A stretch of 7,426 nt of DNA from an uncultured Phycisphaerales bacterium (lineage in GTDB: Bacteria > Planctomycetota > Phycisphaerae > Phycisphaerales > UBA1924), in NCBI GenBank assembly GCA_937871415.1, contig CALMQD010000067.1, positions 1-7,426 of the forward strand, read 5' to 3'. The notes under the pieces are model-generated. The model was not told the origin of the DNA and ran no database searches. It saw nothing but the letters and a program-made list of their open reading frames with translations. Below, one piece after another: positions 1 through 6,190 of this stretch; the first letter of the stretch is position 1, and each line of letters begins with the position of its first letter. A program made the translations under genes and the position numbers.

Positions 1-103
1 AGCTGGGCTCCACGCCGCCGACCACGGCGCGCGAGGGCATCGCCAAACACAGGCACGCCGCGAAGGCGGCCGCGAGCGACACGAATCGGGGTATCTGCTG
101 CAT
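1..103 (-). CDS. Secreted protein, N-terminus only (runs off left edge)
   Basis: Reading the minus strand from an ATG at 103 gives 34 residues that form a textbook Sec signal peptide. A short polar start (M-Q-Q-I-P-R) is followed by a hydrophobic core of about 17 residues (FVSLAAAFAACLCLAMP) and an S-R-A cleavage site. The mature protein would begin V-V-G-G-V-E-P-S. A strong ribosome site, GGAGGA at 117-112, sits 8 nt before the ATG, which supports this start although only about 100 bases of the gene are visible. The product is presumably exported to the periplasm or beyond. The V-V-G-G just after the cleavage site recalls the I/V-V-G-G N-terminus of trypsin-like (S1) serine proteases, but four residues are not enough to assign a family. 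The core contains two cysteines, but the residues before them do not make a good lipobox. Confidence 0.75.
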   Translation of the reverse strand, partial: MQQIPRFVSLAAAFAACLCLAMPSRAVVGGVEPS

Positions 104-111
104 CTGCGCCG

Positions 112-117
112 TCCTCC
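112..117 (-). promoter_or_regulatory. Ribosome binding site of the secreted-protein gene
   Basis: The plus strand reads TCCTCC, so the minus-strand transcript carries GGAGGA 8 nt upstream of the ATG at 103. This is among the strongest Shine-Dalgarno matches in the window and fixes the start of the truncated gene. I could not find a convincing -35/-10 promoter in the leader between here and the small plus-strand ORF. Confidence 0.7.
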
Positions 118-187
118 GGACGAACGCCGCTGGCGCTGAGCGATCATGGCTCATGCCGGTTTCCTTGTGATTGCAACTCGGGTTCTT

Positions 188-192
188 GGAGG
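188..192 (+). promoter_or_regulatory. Ribosome binding site of the small Cys-rich ORF
   Basis: GGAGG lies 7 nt before the GTG at 200 (spacer AAACGCC). It is the main reason to prefer GTG 200 over the in-frame ATG at 146, which has no purine-rich sequence in front of it. Confidence 0.45.
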
Positions 193-199
193 AAACGCC

Positions 200-364
200 G
201 TGCTGCTCTGTGAGACCTGCGGCGGACAAGATCGGACGGTGGCACGGACGCCGGACCGTCACGAGAAACTCTGCATGTTCGGGGGCGAGACCGGCGGGTC
301 GTTCGAGTGCGGGAAGGGCCCAGTATCGCGAAAAGATGGGCAAAAGCAAAGAGCGCAGGCGTGA
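200..364 (+). CDS. Possible small Cys-containing protein (54 aa), unrecognised
   Basis: I do not recognise this protein. From GTG 200 the frame encodes 54 residues ending at TGA 362-364. The N-terminus is M-L-L-C-E-T-C-G-G, with further cysteines at 25 and 37 and a His at 21, followed by a basic, Lys/Arg/Gln-rich tail. A C-x-x-C plus two more Cys could bind zinc, but the second pair is 12 residues apart and does not match a standard zinc ribbon. Support for coding: GGAGG at ideal spacing, and GC by codon position over the first 40 codons of about 65/55/82 percent, the usual pattern for a true frame in GC-rich DNA. Against: it is short, the last 14 codons lose that bias, and no family is recognised. 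It would be transcribed away from the secreted-protein gene and towards ribBA. It could simply be a chance frame in intergenic DNA. Confidence 0.35.
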   Translation: MLLCETCGGQDRTVARTPDRHEKLCMFGGETGGSFECGKGPVSRKDGQKQRAQA

Positions 365-405
365 ACGACCGCATCGATACGACGGTTTCCGGACGTCCTG
401 TTGCA

Positions 406-447
406 CCGGCGTGCGAATTCCCGCGACCCGGGCACGGCGCACGCCGG
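406..447. repeat. Perfect 10-bp inverted repeat between ribBA and the small ORF
   Basis: CCGGCGTGCG at 406-415 is exactly complementary to CGCACGCCGG at 438-447, with a 22-nt loop that contains a smaller CCCG/CGGG stem. In the minus-strand transcript the structure begins 40 nt after the ribBA stop codon, a plausible place for a 3'-end hairpin. No U-run follows it on the minus strand, so it is not a classical intrinsic terminator in that direction. It could be a Rho-type or processing-stabilised 3' end, or chance in GC-rich DNA. Confidence 0.4.
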
Positions 448-472
448 AATTATGGGACGGTGCCCGCTTTTT
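429..472 (+). terminator. Possible plus-strand intrinsic terminator
   Basis: CGGGCAC at 429-435 pairs with GTGCCCG at 460-466 (7 bp, 24-nt loop) and is followed, after one C, by TTTTT at 468-472. On the plus strand this is a weak hairpin-plus-T-tract about 65 nt after the stop of the small 200-364 ORF. The long loop and short T-run make it marginal. Its left arm lies inside the loop of the 406-447 inverted repeat, so the two structures interlock. Confidence 0.3.
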
Positions 473-487
473 CGCTCAGAAATAGGC

Positions 488-1864
488 CTAGATCGGCAGA
501 CGCTCGGAGATCGACAGGCCGAACGCGTCGAGCCCGGGCAGTTCGGCGCGGCTGTTCGTGAGCAGGCGGAGCCGGCTCAGCCCCAGTTCCCGCAGAATCT
601 GGACCCCCACGCCGTAGTCCCGCATGTGCGGGGGCACGTCCGAGGCCTTGATCGGGGCTGGTCCGGGCGCATTGATGGCGGGCGAGGTGTCCGGTCCGCC
701 GGGCGAAAACCCGGCCTGGGCCGGGGTTTGCAGACGCTGCTCCAGTTCGGCCGTCCCCTTGGCGCCGGCAAAGGCCGAGTCCGGCGGCGACGTCGGGCGT
801 AAGTACACCAGCGCTCCGCCGCGCCCGGCGGCGGCCTCGGCCTGCAGCGCCCGCATCGCGTTGTGCAGTGTCTGGGCGGTGGGAATACCCCCGCCCGAGG
901 CCTGCCCCGGTGTCGAGTCGAGGTCGAGGAAGACATCGCCCAGCAGATGACGCCGGTGCACGCGGACGAGCGTGGGCTGCGGGTGCGGCACGACGCGCCC
1001 GCCGGCGTCGAGCGCCCCCACGCCGCCGACGCACAAAGCCAGATGGGGCAGCGGATCGACCACGCTCTGGAACGCGATGAGGTTGAACTCGCCCAGGCTC
1101 GTGCGCAGCGGGGTGCCGCGCACCGGGTCGAGACGGCGGACCAGACTCTCCCGCGCGAGCCGGTGCTGGATGATCTGCGCGACGGAGCACATCTTCAGGC
1201 CGTGCTTCCGCGCGATCACCTCGAGGTCCGGCACGCGGGCCATCTCGCCGTCCTCGCGCATGATCTCGATGATCGCCGCGGCGGGGTAGAGCCCGGCGAG
1301 GCGGCAGAGATCGAGCGAGCCCTCGGTCTGTCCGGCGCGGACGAGCACGCCGCCGTCGCGCGAGCGGAGCGGGTTGATGTGCCCCGGGCGGACGAAGTCG
1401 CCGGGCCCGCTCTTGGGGTAGATCGCGAGCAGGATGGACCTGGCGCGCTCGCGGGCCGACACGCCGGTGGTGAAGCCGTGCTTCGGGTGACCGTCGATGG
1501 AGACGGTGAAGGGCGTGCCGCGGACGCTCGTGTTGATGGACGCCTGCGGGTGCAGGTCGAGCCGCTCGCAGTCCTGCTCGGTGAGCGAGAGGCACAGATA
1601 GCCGCGCGCGATGGAGAGCATGAAGTTGATGCTCTCGGGTGTGACGAACTGCGCCGGGAGGATCAGGTCGCCCTCGTTCTCGCGGTCCTCATCGTCGGTC
1701 AGGATGACCATCTTGCCCGCGCGCAGGTCGGCGAGGCAGTCTTCGAGCAAAGAGAACGGCGCGCAGGCCGCGCCGCCCGGTGGCGGGGCGGATGCGCCAT
1801 TGCCGACTCCGCTCATGGGCGGGAACGGCTCGGGGGGGGACGGAACATCGGCACGCGCGGTCAT
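488..1864 (-). CDS. ribBA: RibBA-type fusion: DHBP synthase with degenerate GTP cyclohydrolase II domain
   Basis: The product has 458 residues. Residues ~38-236 are 3,4-dihydroxy-2-butanone 4-phosphate synthase (RibB), which makes the four-carbon riboflavin precursor from ribulose 5-phosphate. [10 protein letters not shown] at 57-66, T-T-G-V-S at 132-136, R-P-G-H-I-N-P-L at 159-166 and D-G-E-M-A-R at 205-210 are intact. The usual metal-binding His of G-H-T-E is Gln179. Residues ~241-458 align with GTP cyclohydrolase II by V-R-V-H (300-303), L-L-G-D-V-F (307-312), [10 protein letters not shown] (415-424) and R-L-L-T-N (433-437). The three zinc cysteines are absent (H-R-R-H at 303-306, D-S-T-P-G at 316-320), and the R-Q-E-G-R-G loop is replaced by a Pro/Ala/Gly-rich insert (~357-408). 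DHBP synthase activity is likely; RibA activity is probably lost, as in RibBX proteins. ATG 1864 is chosen as the first ATG in frame, but its ribosome site is weak; ATG 1816 is an alternative. It follows the DUF4190-like gene by 47 nt. Confidence 0.85.
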   Translation of the reverse strand: MTARADVPSPPEPFPPMSGVGNGASAPPPGGAACAPFSLLEDCLADLRAGKMVILTDDEDRENEGDLILPAQFVTPESINFMLSIARGYLCLSLTEQDCERLDLHPQASINTSVRGTPFTVSIDGHPKHGFTTGVSARERARSILLAIYPKSGPGDFVRPGHINPLRSRDGGVLVRAGQTEGSLDLCRLAGLYPAAAIIEIMREDGEMARVPDLEVIARKHGLKMCSVAQIIQHRLARESLVRRLDPVRGTPLRTSLGEFNLIAFQSVVDPLPHLALCVGGVGALDAGGRVVPHPQPTLVRVHRRHLLGDVFLDLDSTPGQASGGGIPTAQTLHNAMRALQAEAAAGRGGALVYLRPTSPPDSAFAGAKGTAELEQRLQTPAQAGFSPGGPDTSPAINAPGPAPIKASDVPPHMRDYGVGVQILRELGLSRLRLLTNSRAELPGLDAFGLSISERLPI

Positions 1865-1911
1865 CGCCCATCGTAGAAGCACGGGGCCCCGCACACAGCC
1901 CCGACCCGAGC

Positions 1912-2586
1912 CTAGCGGCCCGGTTCGGTCCGACCTTGGCGCTCGAGCAGCCGCGCCAGTTCGGCTTCCTGAATCTCCCGCACGCTGCCGTCCAGGAACG
2001 CCACGGGCACCATCGGCGACCGCGACAGCCGCGGGTCCTCGTAGAGGATCACGGTTTGCGACGGATTGGGCACGCGGTCGACCGATGTCGCCGGCGGGAC
2101 ATAGATGTACGACGGCCCCGTCCAGTCCGCGTCCTTCCGCGGCGACTCGAACGCACCCGGGCTCAGGCCGGTGGCCGATAGACGCTGCTCCCAACCGGTC
2201 GCGATCTCGGGGAGGTGATCCCGGTTGTCCTGGGCGTAGGCAAGAAGCGACTGGGTCATCAACGCCAACTGACTTCTGCTCTTGAGTTCACGCGCCGACT
2301 CCCGGGCCTTTCCCAGGGCCGGGAGCAGGATGCCGGCGCAGAGCAGAACCCCCAGCGCGCTCGTCACAAAGCCGACGACGATCCCGGCGATCGCCAGGCC
2401 CTTGCCCGAGCGCGCCGGCGAGGAGTTGTTCATCGTGAGCAGCGCGGCGACCCCGAAGATCACGCCGAGCAAGCCGACGCCCGGGACCAGCGAGAGCACG
2501 AGAGCCGTGATCGCCAGGCCGCTCACGGGGCCTCGATCGTCCTGCACGGGCATCTGGAACTGGGGCGGCGTTGGGTGCGCGGACAT
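1912..2586 (-). CDS. DUF4190-like membrane protein with pilin-like segment
   Basis: This 224-residue protein has a short Pro/Gln-rich cytoplasmic start and then two hydrophobic segments (~22-51 and ~63-89). They are separated by a small polar loop ending S-G-K-G-L-A-I-A-G, a layout typical of DUF4190-type proteins. Right after the second segment comes [15 protein letters not shown] and then [14 protein letters not shown] (113-126). This resembles the stretch behind the N-terminal helix of planctomycete pilin-like proteins (DUF1559/pseudopilin type). Near the C-terminus V-A-F-L-D-G-S-V (195-202) resembles their conserved F-x-D-G-x-V motif. There is no prepilin cleavage site. A strong AGGAGG at 2599-2594 lies 7 nt before the ATG. 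It sits 72 nt downstream of pilB on the same strand, which suggests but does not prove a link to the pilus/secretion machine. The function is unknown. Confidence 0.7.
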   Translation of the reverse strand: MSAHPTPPQFQMPVQDDRGPVSGLAITALVLSLVPGVGLLGVIFGVAALLTMNNSSPARSGKGLAIAGIVVGFVTSALGVLLCAGILLPALGKARESARELKSRSQLALMTQSLLAYAQDNRDHLPEIATGWEQRLSATGLSPGAFESPRKDADWTGPSYIYVPPATSVDRVPNPSQTVILYEDPRLSRSPMVPVAFLDGSVREIQEAELARLLERQGRTEPGR

Positions 2587-2658
2587 GCCGGGGCCTCCTC
2601 GAGCGCGGGGGAGGGTCCAGCATACCTGCTTCTCATGAACGGCGTCGACCGATCGACA

Positions 2659-4773
2659 TTACGCGCTGGCCTCGGTCACGCGCAGCACTTCCTCGATCGT
2701 TGTCTGGCCCTTGGCGACCTTGGTCATGCCGTCGGACCGCAGAGTCACCATGCCGCGCTCGATGCAGAGGCGGCGGAACTCGGCGACGTTGGGGTTGCGG
2801 GCGATGATGTCGCGCAGCTGGTCGTCGACCATCAGCAGTTCGTAGATGCCGACACGCCCGGAGTAACCGGTGTTGCGGCACTTGTCGCAACCCTTGGCGA
2901 CGAAGACGCCGTCGGGGTCCATGCCCTGCATCGAGAGGTACTCGACGAGCTCCTCGCCGGGCTTCTCGTTGGCCTTGCAGTGCTGGCAGAGGCGCCGGAC
3001 CAGTCGCTGCGCCAGAACCGCCCGCACCGCCGCGCCCACCAGGAACGGCTCCAACCCGATGTTCACCAGGCGCGTCACCGAGCCCGGCGCGTCGTTGGTG
3101 TGCAGAGTGGAGAGCACGAGGTGGCCGGTGAGCGCGGCCTGCACCGCGGTGCTCGCGGTCTCGAGGTCGCGGATCTCACCCAGCATGATCACGTCCGGGT
3201 CCTGGCGCAGCAGGGCCTTGAGCGCCTTGGCGAAGGTCATCCCGATCTTCTCGTGCGTCTGCGTCTGCGTGATGCCCTCGAGGTGGTACTCCACCGGGTC
3301 CTCGACGGTCGAGATGTTCATCGCGTTCTTGTCGAGCGTCCGCAGCGAGGCGTAGAGCGTCGTCGTCTTACCCGAGCCGGTCGGGCCGGTGACGAGCACG
3401 ATGCCGTGCGGCTCGTCGATGGCCTTCCTCCACATCGTCAGCGCATCCTCGGAGAACCCCAGGTCCTCGAGGTTCACGTTGATCGACTTGGTGTCGAGGA
3501 TGCGCATGACGGTCTTCTCCCCGTGCCCGTTGGGCAGGGTGGACATGCGCAGGTCGAGCTTTCGACCGCCGACGGTGCACCGGATGCGCCCGTCCTGCGG
3601 CAGGCGGCGCTCGGAGATATCCAGGTTCGCCATGATCTTCAGGCGTGACGTGATCGCGCTGGCCATGCCCGCCGGCGGGTTCATCATCTCGAAGAGCACG
3701 CCGTCGATGCGGAACCGGACCTTGAGTTTCTTCTCGGCGGGCTCGATGTGGATGTCGCTCGCGCCCTCCTTGATCGCGGTCTGGATGATGTAGTTGACGT
3801 AGCGGATGACCGGCGACTCCGAGGCCTTGGCCTCGAGGTCGACCTCCTGGCTCGACCCGCTCTTCTCGACCTGCACGTCGCCCTCGTCGACCTCCGAGAG
3901 GATCTCGGTGATGTCGACGTTCTCCTGGACCTGCTGCTCCTGGCCCTGGCCGGCGATCTCCAGCGCCGCGCGGATGTCCGCCGGCGGCACCAGGACGATC
4001 TTGATGCTCAGCCCGCCGAGGCGCCGGCGCATCTCGTCGACCAGGAACACGTCGTCGGGGTTCGTGAAGCCCACGACCAGCCGGTTGGGCGCGCCGGGCG
4101 CGCGCTTGGGGTTGGTCTGTCGCAGCGGGAGCACGCCGTGCTTCTTGCAGAACTCCGGCGTCAGACGCTGCAGGAAGGTGCCGTCGAAGCCGCCGTCGAG
4201 GCCCTTGTCGAGGTTGATGCGCTCGAACGGCACGTCGGCGAACTGGGCCGCGCCCTTGTAGACCGCGACCTCGTCCGCGCCCTGCTCGATGAGCACGTCC
4301 GTGAGCCGGCGACCGGGAGAAGCGCGGCAGACCTGCTGCGCCGTCCCGAGCTGCTGCGGCGTGATCGCGCCCGACGAGACCAGGAACTCGCCCAGCGCCC
4401 GCCCGGAACCCGCGGCCAGAGCGTTCCCGGCGCCCTCTTCGGGCTTGTACACCTCCGCCAGCGCGTTGCCCACGTTGCTCCGGGGCGTCTCGAGCGGCTT
4501 GACCGGCACGCTCGGGTCGTCGTCCACGACCACGCTCTCCGAGAACGAGCGCTGGCCCGAGGGCACGCTCGGCAACGGGCTGAACGCCTGCTCGGCCTGG
4601 TCAATGCGGTGCTTGGGACGCGCAGGACCGGGCGCATCATCGGTCCCCGCGCCGTCCTCCCCGGGCGCGGAGTCCGGCTTGCGGCGCGCGCGCTCGGCCT
4701 TGGCGGCCTGCTCCGCTTCGTCCGAGGTGATCCCCAGGTCGGACAGGATGTCGTTGATGTCGAACTTGCCCAA
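2659..4773 (-). CDS. pilB: Type IV pilus assembly / type II secretion ATPase (PilB/GspE family)
   Basis: This is a 704-residue cytoplasmic hexameric ATPase of the secretion-ATPase superfamily, which drives pilin or pseudopilin polymerisation at the inner membrane. After a disordered, acidic/Pro-rich N-terminus (~20-120) comes a GSPII_E N-domain (~124-275, L-G-E-F-L-V-S-S-G-A at 127-136). The ATPase core follows: Walker A G-P-T-G-S-G-K-T at 463-470, Asp box S-T-V-E-D-P-V-E-Y at 488-496, Walker B D-P-D-V-I-M-L-G-E-I-R-D at 525-536 and His box H-L-V-L-S-T-L-H-T-N at 551-560. A four-cysteine zinc site (C596, C599, C629, C632) is complete. No ATG occurs in frame before residue ~248, so a non-ATG start is needed; TTG 4773 has CAGGA 6 nt upstream. 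It follows the pilP-like gene by 102 nt. I cannot tell PilB from GspE; the pilMNOP neighbours favour PilB. All catalytic motifs are present. Confidence 0.93.
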   Translation of the reverse strand: MGKFDINDILSDLGITSDEAEQAAKAERARRKPDSAPGEDGAGTDDAPGPARPKHRIDQAEQAFSPLPSVPSGQRSFSESVVVDDDPSVPVKPLETPRSNVGNALAEVYKPEEGAGNALAAGSGRALGEFLVSSGAITPQQLGTAQQVCRASPGRRLTDVLIEQGADEVAVYKGAAQFADVPFERINLDKGLDGGFDGTFLQRLTPEFCKKHGVLPLRQTNPKRAPGAPNRLVVGFTNPDDVFLVDEMRRRLGGLSIKIVLVPPADIRAALEIAGQGQEQQVQENVDITEILSEVDEGDVQVEKSGSSQEVDLEAKASESPVIRYVNYIIQTAIKEGASDIHIEPAEKKLKVRFRIDGVLFEMMNPPAGMASAITSRLKIMANLDISERRLPQDGRIRCTVGGRKLDLRMSTLPNGHGEKTVMRILDTKSINVNLEDLGFSEDALTMWRKAIDEPHGIVLVTGPTGSGKTTTLYASLRTLDKNAMNISTVEDPVEYHLEGITQTQTHEKIGMTFAKALKALLRQDPDVIMLGEIRDLETASTAVQAALTGHLVLSTLHTNDAPGSVTRLVNIGLEPFLVGAAVRAVLAQRLVRRLCQHCKANEKPGEELVEYLSMQGMDPDGVFVAKGCDKCRNTGYSGRVGIYELLMVDDQLRDIIARNPNVAEFRRLCIERGMVTLRSDGMTKVAKGQTTIEEVLRVTEASA

Positions 4774-4779
4774 GGGGAG

Positions 4780-4784
4780 TCCTG
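4780..4784 (-). promoter_or_regulatory. Ribosome binding site supporting the TTG start of pilB
   Basis: The minus strand reads CAGGA, 6 nt before TTG 4773. The reading frame stays open further upstream but offers no ATG or GTG in the ~30 nt before it, so this site is the best local argument for the TTG start. Confidence 0.5.
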
Positions 4785-4832
4785 CCTGTGCGGGGTGGAG
4801 TAGGGGCGGTCTCTCGTCCGACGTTCGCGCGC

Positions 4833-4862
4833 GGCCGGCGGAGAGCCCTTCGGTCCGCGGCC
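4833..4862 (-). repeat. GC-rich hairpin in the pilP-pilB gap
   Basis: In the 102-nt gap, the minus-strand transcript can fold GGCC-GCGGA (4862-4854) onto TCCGC-C-GGCC (4842-4833). This gives nine pairs with one bulged C and an 11-nt loop, starting 13 nt after the pilP-like stop. No U-run follows, so a full intrinsic terminator is unlikely. It could lower read-through into pilB, stabilise the upstream mRNA end, or be chance. Confidence 0.35.
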
Positions 4863-4875
4863 TCCTGCCCGCGCC

Positions 4876-5640
4876 TCACTTGCGACGCGCCGGCGCGCCC
4901 TTCTTGGCGGGCTGATCGTCCAGCGAGAGGAGGTACGTCACGCCGTCGGCCTCGATCTCGATCGAGCGCTCGTTGATCGCCTTGACGCTGAAGGTCTCCT
5001 CGATCACATCGCCGACGCGGACGAAGTCGCTGTTCACGCGCGCCACCGGCGTCGTGCCCGACATGATCGAGTGGATGCGGAGGTTGTTGAGCCTGGCCTC
5101 GATGCCCCTGGCGCGGGCCTCGGCCTCCTTGCGGGCGCGAGTCTCGGCCGCGATGCGCTGCGCCTCGCTCTTCTTGGCGTCGTCGGTCTCCTCGGCGCCG
5201 GCGCCCAGGGCGTCGGCGAGGCGGAAAGGGTTCTTCTGCACCTGGTCGGCGGGCACCTGCGCGTTGGTGGAGGCGCGGGTGAGTTCGTTGAGGACCTTCG
5301 TGTGGTCCGCGCCGCCGCCGGGCGTCTTGGTCACGTCGTAGTCGGGGACCTGGGTGGTCGCGAAGGCCTTGAGCGGCCCGATGCCCATCTTCCGCATCGA
5401 GTAGACCACGCCCCCCGCCGCGGCGAGGAGCACGGCGAAGAAGCCCAGCTGCACGAGGACGTTGGGCTTCTTGGGCGCGGCGAAGCCGCCGGCGGCGGCC
5501 TCCGAGCCCGGGCTCATGGAGTCGAGCCGGAACGTGCCGCCGACCAGCCCGGTCTCGGGCGTCTCGCTGGGCGCGAGCGGGCCGGACGTCGGCGTGTCGT
5601 TCATCGCGAGATCGCTGGTGGTGCCGGGAACTCGGGTCAT
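4876..5640 (-). CDS. PilP/GspC-like inner-membrane protein of the pilus/secretion machine
   Basis: This 254-residue protein has a cytoplasmic N-terminus of about 60 residues and one membrane segment (~61-82, VLVQLGFFAVLLAAAGGVVY). A periplasmic part with Q-K-N-P-F-R-L at 135-141 follows, then an Ala/Glu/Arg-rich helix (~153-184) and a C-terminal beta domain (~185-240). That domain contains L-R-I-H-S-I-M, V-N-S-D-F-V-R-V-G-D-V-I (202-213), I-E-I-E-A-D-G-V and Y-L-L-S-L, the pattern of the PilP / GspC homology region. In this family the beta domain contacts the outer-membrane secretin. Position directly after pilO fits pilP, but bacterial PilP is usually a lipoprotein, while this is anchored like GspC. 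The ATG at 5640 overlaps the pilO stop (ATGA) and has AAGGA 9 nt upstream; the later ATG at 5604 lacks a ribosome site. Family assignment is by pattern only. Confidence 0.75.
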   Translation of the reverse strand: MTRVPGTTSDLAMNDTPTSGPLAPSETPETGLVGGTFRLDSMSPGSEAAAGGFAAPKKPNVLVQLGFFAVLLAAAGGVVYSMRKMGIGPLKAFATTQVPDYDVTKTPGGGADHTKVLNELTRASTNAQVPADQVQKNPFRLADALGAGAEETDDAKKSEAQRIAAETRARKEAEARARGIEARLNNLRIHSIMSGTTPVARVNSDFVRVGDVIEETFSVKAINERSIEIEADGVTYLLSLDDQPAKKGAPARRK

Positions 5641-6188
5641 GGGCGGATGTCCTTGGAATCGCCCTCGTAGTAGATCGAGAGCGTGAACTTGGTCTTCATC
5701 TCACCGTCCACCTTGTCCGAGCGGACGATCGAGAACTCGGGGATGCGCGTGATGCGCGGCAACTGCTCGATGTCGAGCAGGAACTTGTAGAAGCCGTCGA
5801 AATCGCCGGTGATCTCGATGTCCAGCGGCTGCTCCATCGCGGTGCCGGCGGTCAGGATCTTGTCGGAGCGCTTGAAGGTCGGCACCTTCAGGTTGCTCTT
5901 GGCCGCGATGTTGCTGACCTGGCGGAGGATGTTGTCCATCTCCTTGCCGTTGGGCAGGCGGGCCTCGATCGAATCGATGGCGGTCTTGATCTGCTCGTTC
6001 TGGCGCGCGAGGCTCTCGGCCTGCGCCGTCGCGGCGCGCAGCTTCTCGAGCATCTGCTCCTTGTGCGCGATGTCCTGTCGCGCCTTCTCGATCTCGACGT
6101 TCTGCGGCTTGAAGACGAAGAAGTACGACGCCACCGGGAGCGCGATGAGCAGGACGAAGAAGATCAACTGGCGGAGTGCGCTGGGCAT
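5637..6188 (-). CDS. pilO: Type IV pilus inner-membrane protein PilO
   Basis: This 183-residue bitopic protein has a membrane segment at ~6-26, a coiled coil at ~28-77 (K-A-R-Q-D-I-A-H-K-E-Q-M-L-E-K-L region) and a PilO ferredoxin-like core. The core is recognisable from L-P-N-G-K-E-M (78-84), I-L-R-Q-V-S-N-I-A (87-95), D-I-E-I-T-G-D-F-D-G-F-Y-K-F-L (123-137) and L-P-R-I-T-R-I-P (143-150), ending in a Y-Y strand. PilO pairs with PilN in the inner membrane and helps align PilM and the ATPase with the PilP-secretin part. ATG 6188 begins 2 nt after the pilN stop, and GAAGGA lies 6 nt upstream, inside the pilN end, which suggests translational coupling. The length is normal for the family. The stop overlaps the next start by 4 nt. 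Confidence 0.88.
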   Translation of the reverse strand: MPSALRQLIFFVLLIALPVASYFFVFKPQNVEIEKARQDIAHKEQMLEKLRAATAQAESLARQNEQIKTAIDSIEARLPNGKEMDNILRQVSNIAAKSNLKVPTFKRSDKILTAGTAMEQPLDIEITGDFDGFYKFLLDIEQLPRITRIPEFSIVRSDKVDGEMKTKFTLSIYYEGDSKDIRP

Positions 6189-6190
6189 GG

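Noticed and set aside
144..374. Minus-strand 76-residue frame upstream of the secreted-protein gene
   Set aside because: Arg/Pro/Ser-rich translation with no motif and no good ribosome site; a shadow of GC bias.
336..485. Plus-strand 49-residue frame starting ATG 336
   Set aside because: No ribosome site, mixed third-position bases, Arg-rich translation, and it runs through the inverted repeats.
863..1876. Long plus-strand open frame (337 codons) opposite ribBA
   Set aside because: It is a mirror of the codon bias of a well-recognised minus-strand gene; the translation is low-complexity Arg/Ala/Glu/Asp/Val-rich with no known motif.
1865..1911. FMN riboswitch or promoter in front of ribBA
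   Set aside because: The gap is only 47 nt and has no FMN-element sequence; the 10-nt palindrome at 1882-1891 cannot form a useful hairpin because it has no loop.
1865..2194. Upstream extension of the ribBA frame to a TTG at 2194
   Set aside because: The extra 110 residues are antisense-like Arg/Gly/Ala sequence overlapping the DUF4190-like gene, and RibB homology begins only after the ATG at 1864.
2639..2656. Terminator at the end of pilB (GTCGA/TCGAC around 2645-2655)
   Set aside because: Only five base pairs and no T-run on the minus strand; it also touches the gene end closely, so chance is likely.
2215..4803. Long plus-strand open frames (2215-3648 and 3748-4803) opposite pilB
   Set aside because: They are antisense to conserved ATPase motifs, and the Asp/Val/Leu/Arg-rich translation is what GC-rich antisense frames give. 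No independent support was found.
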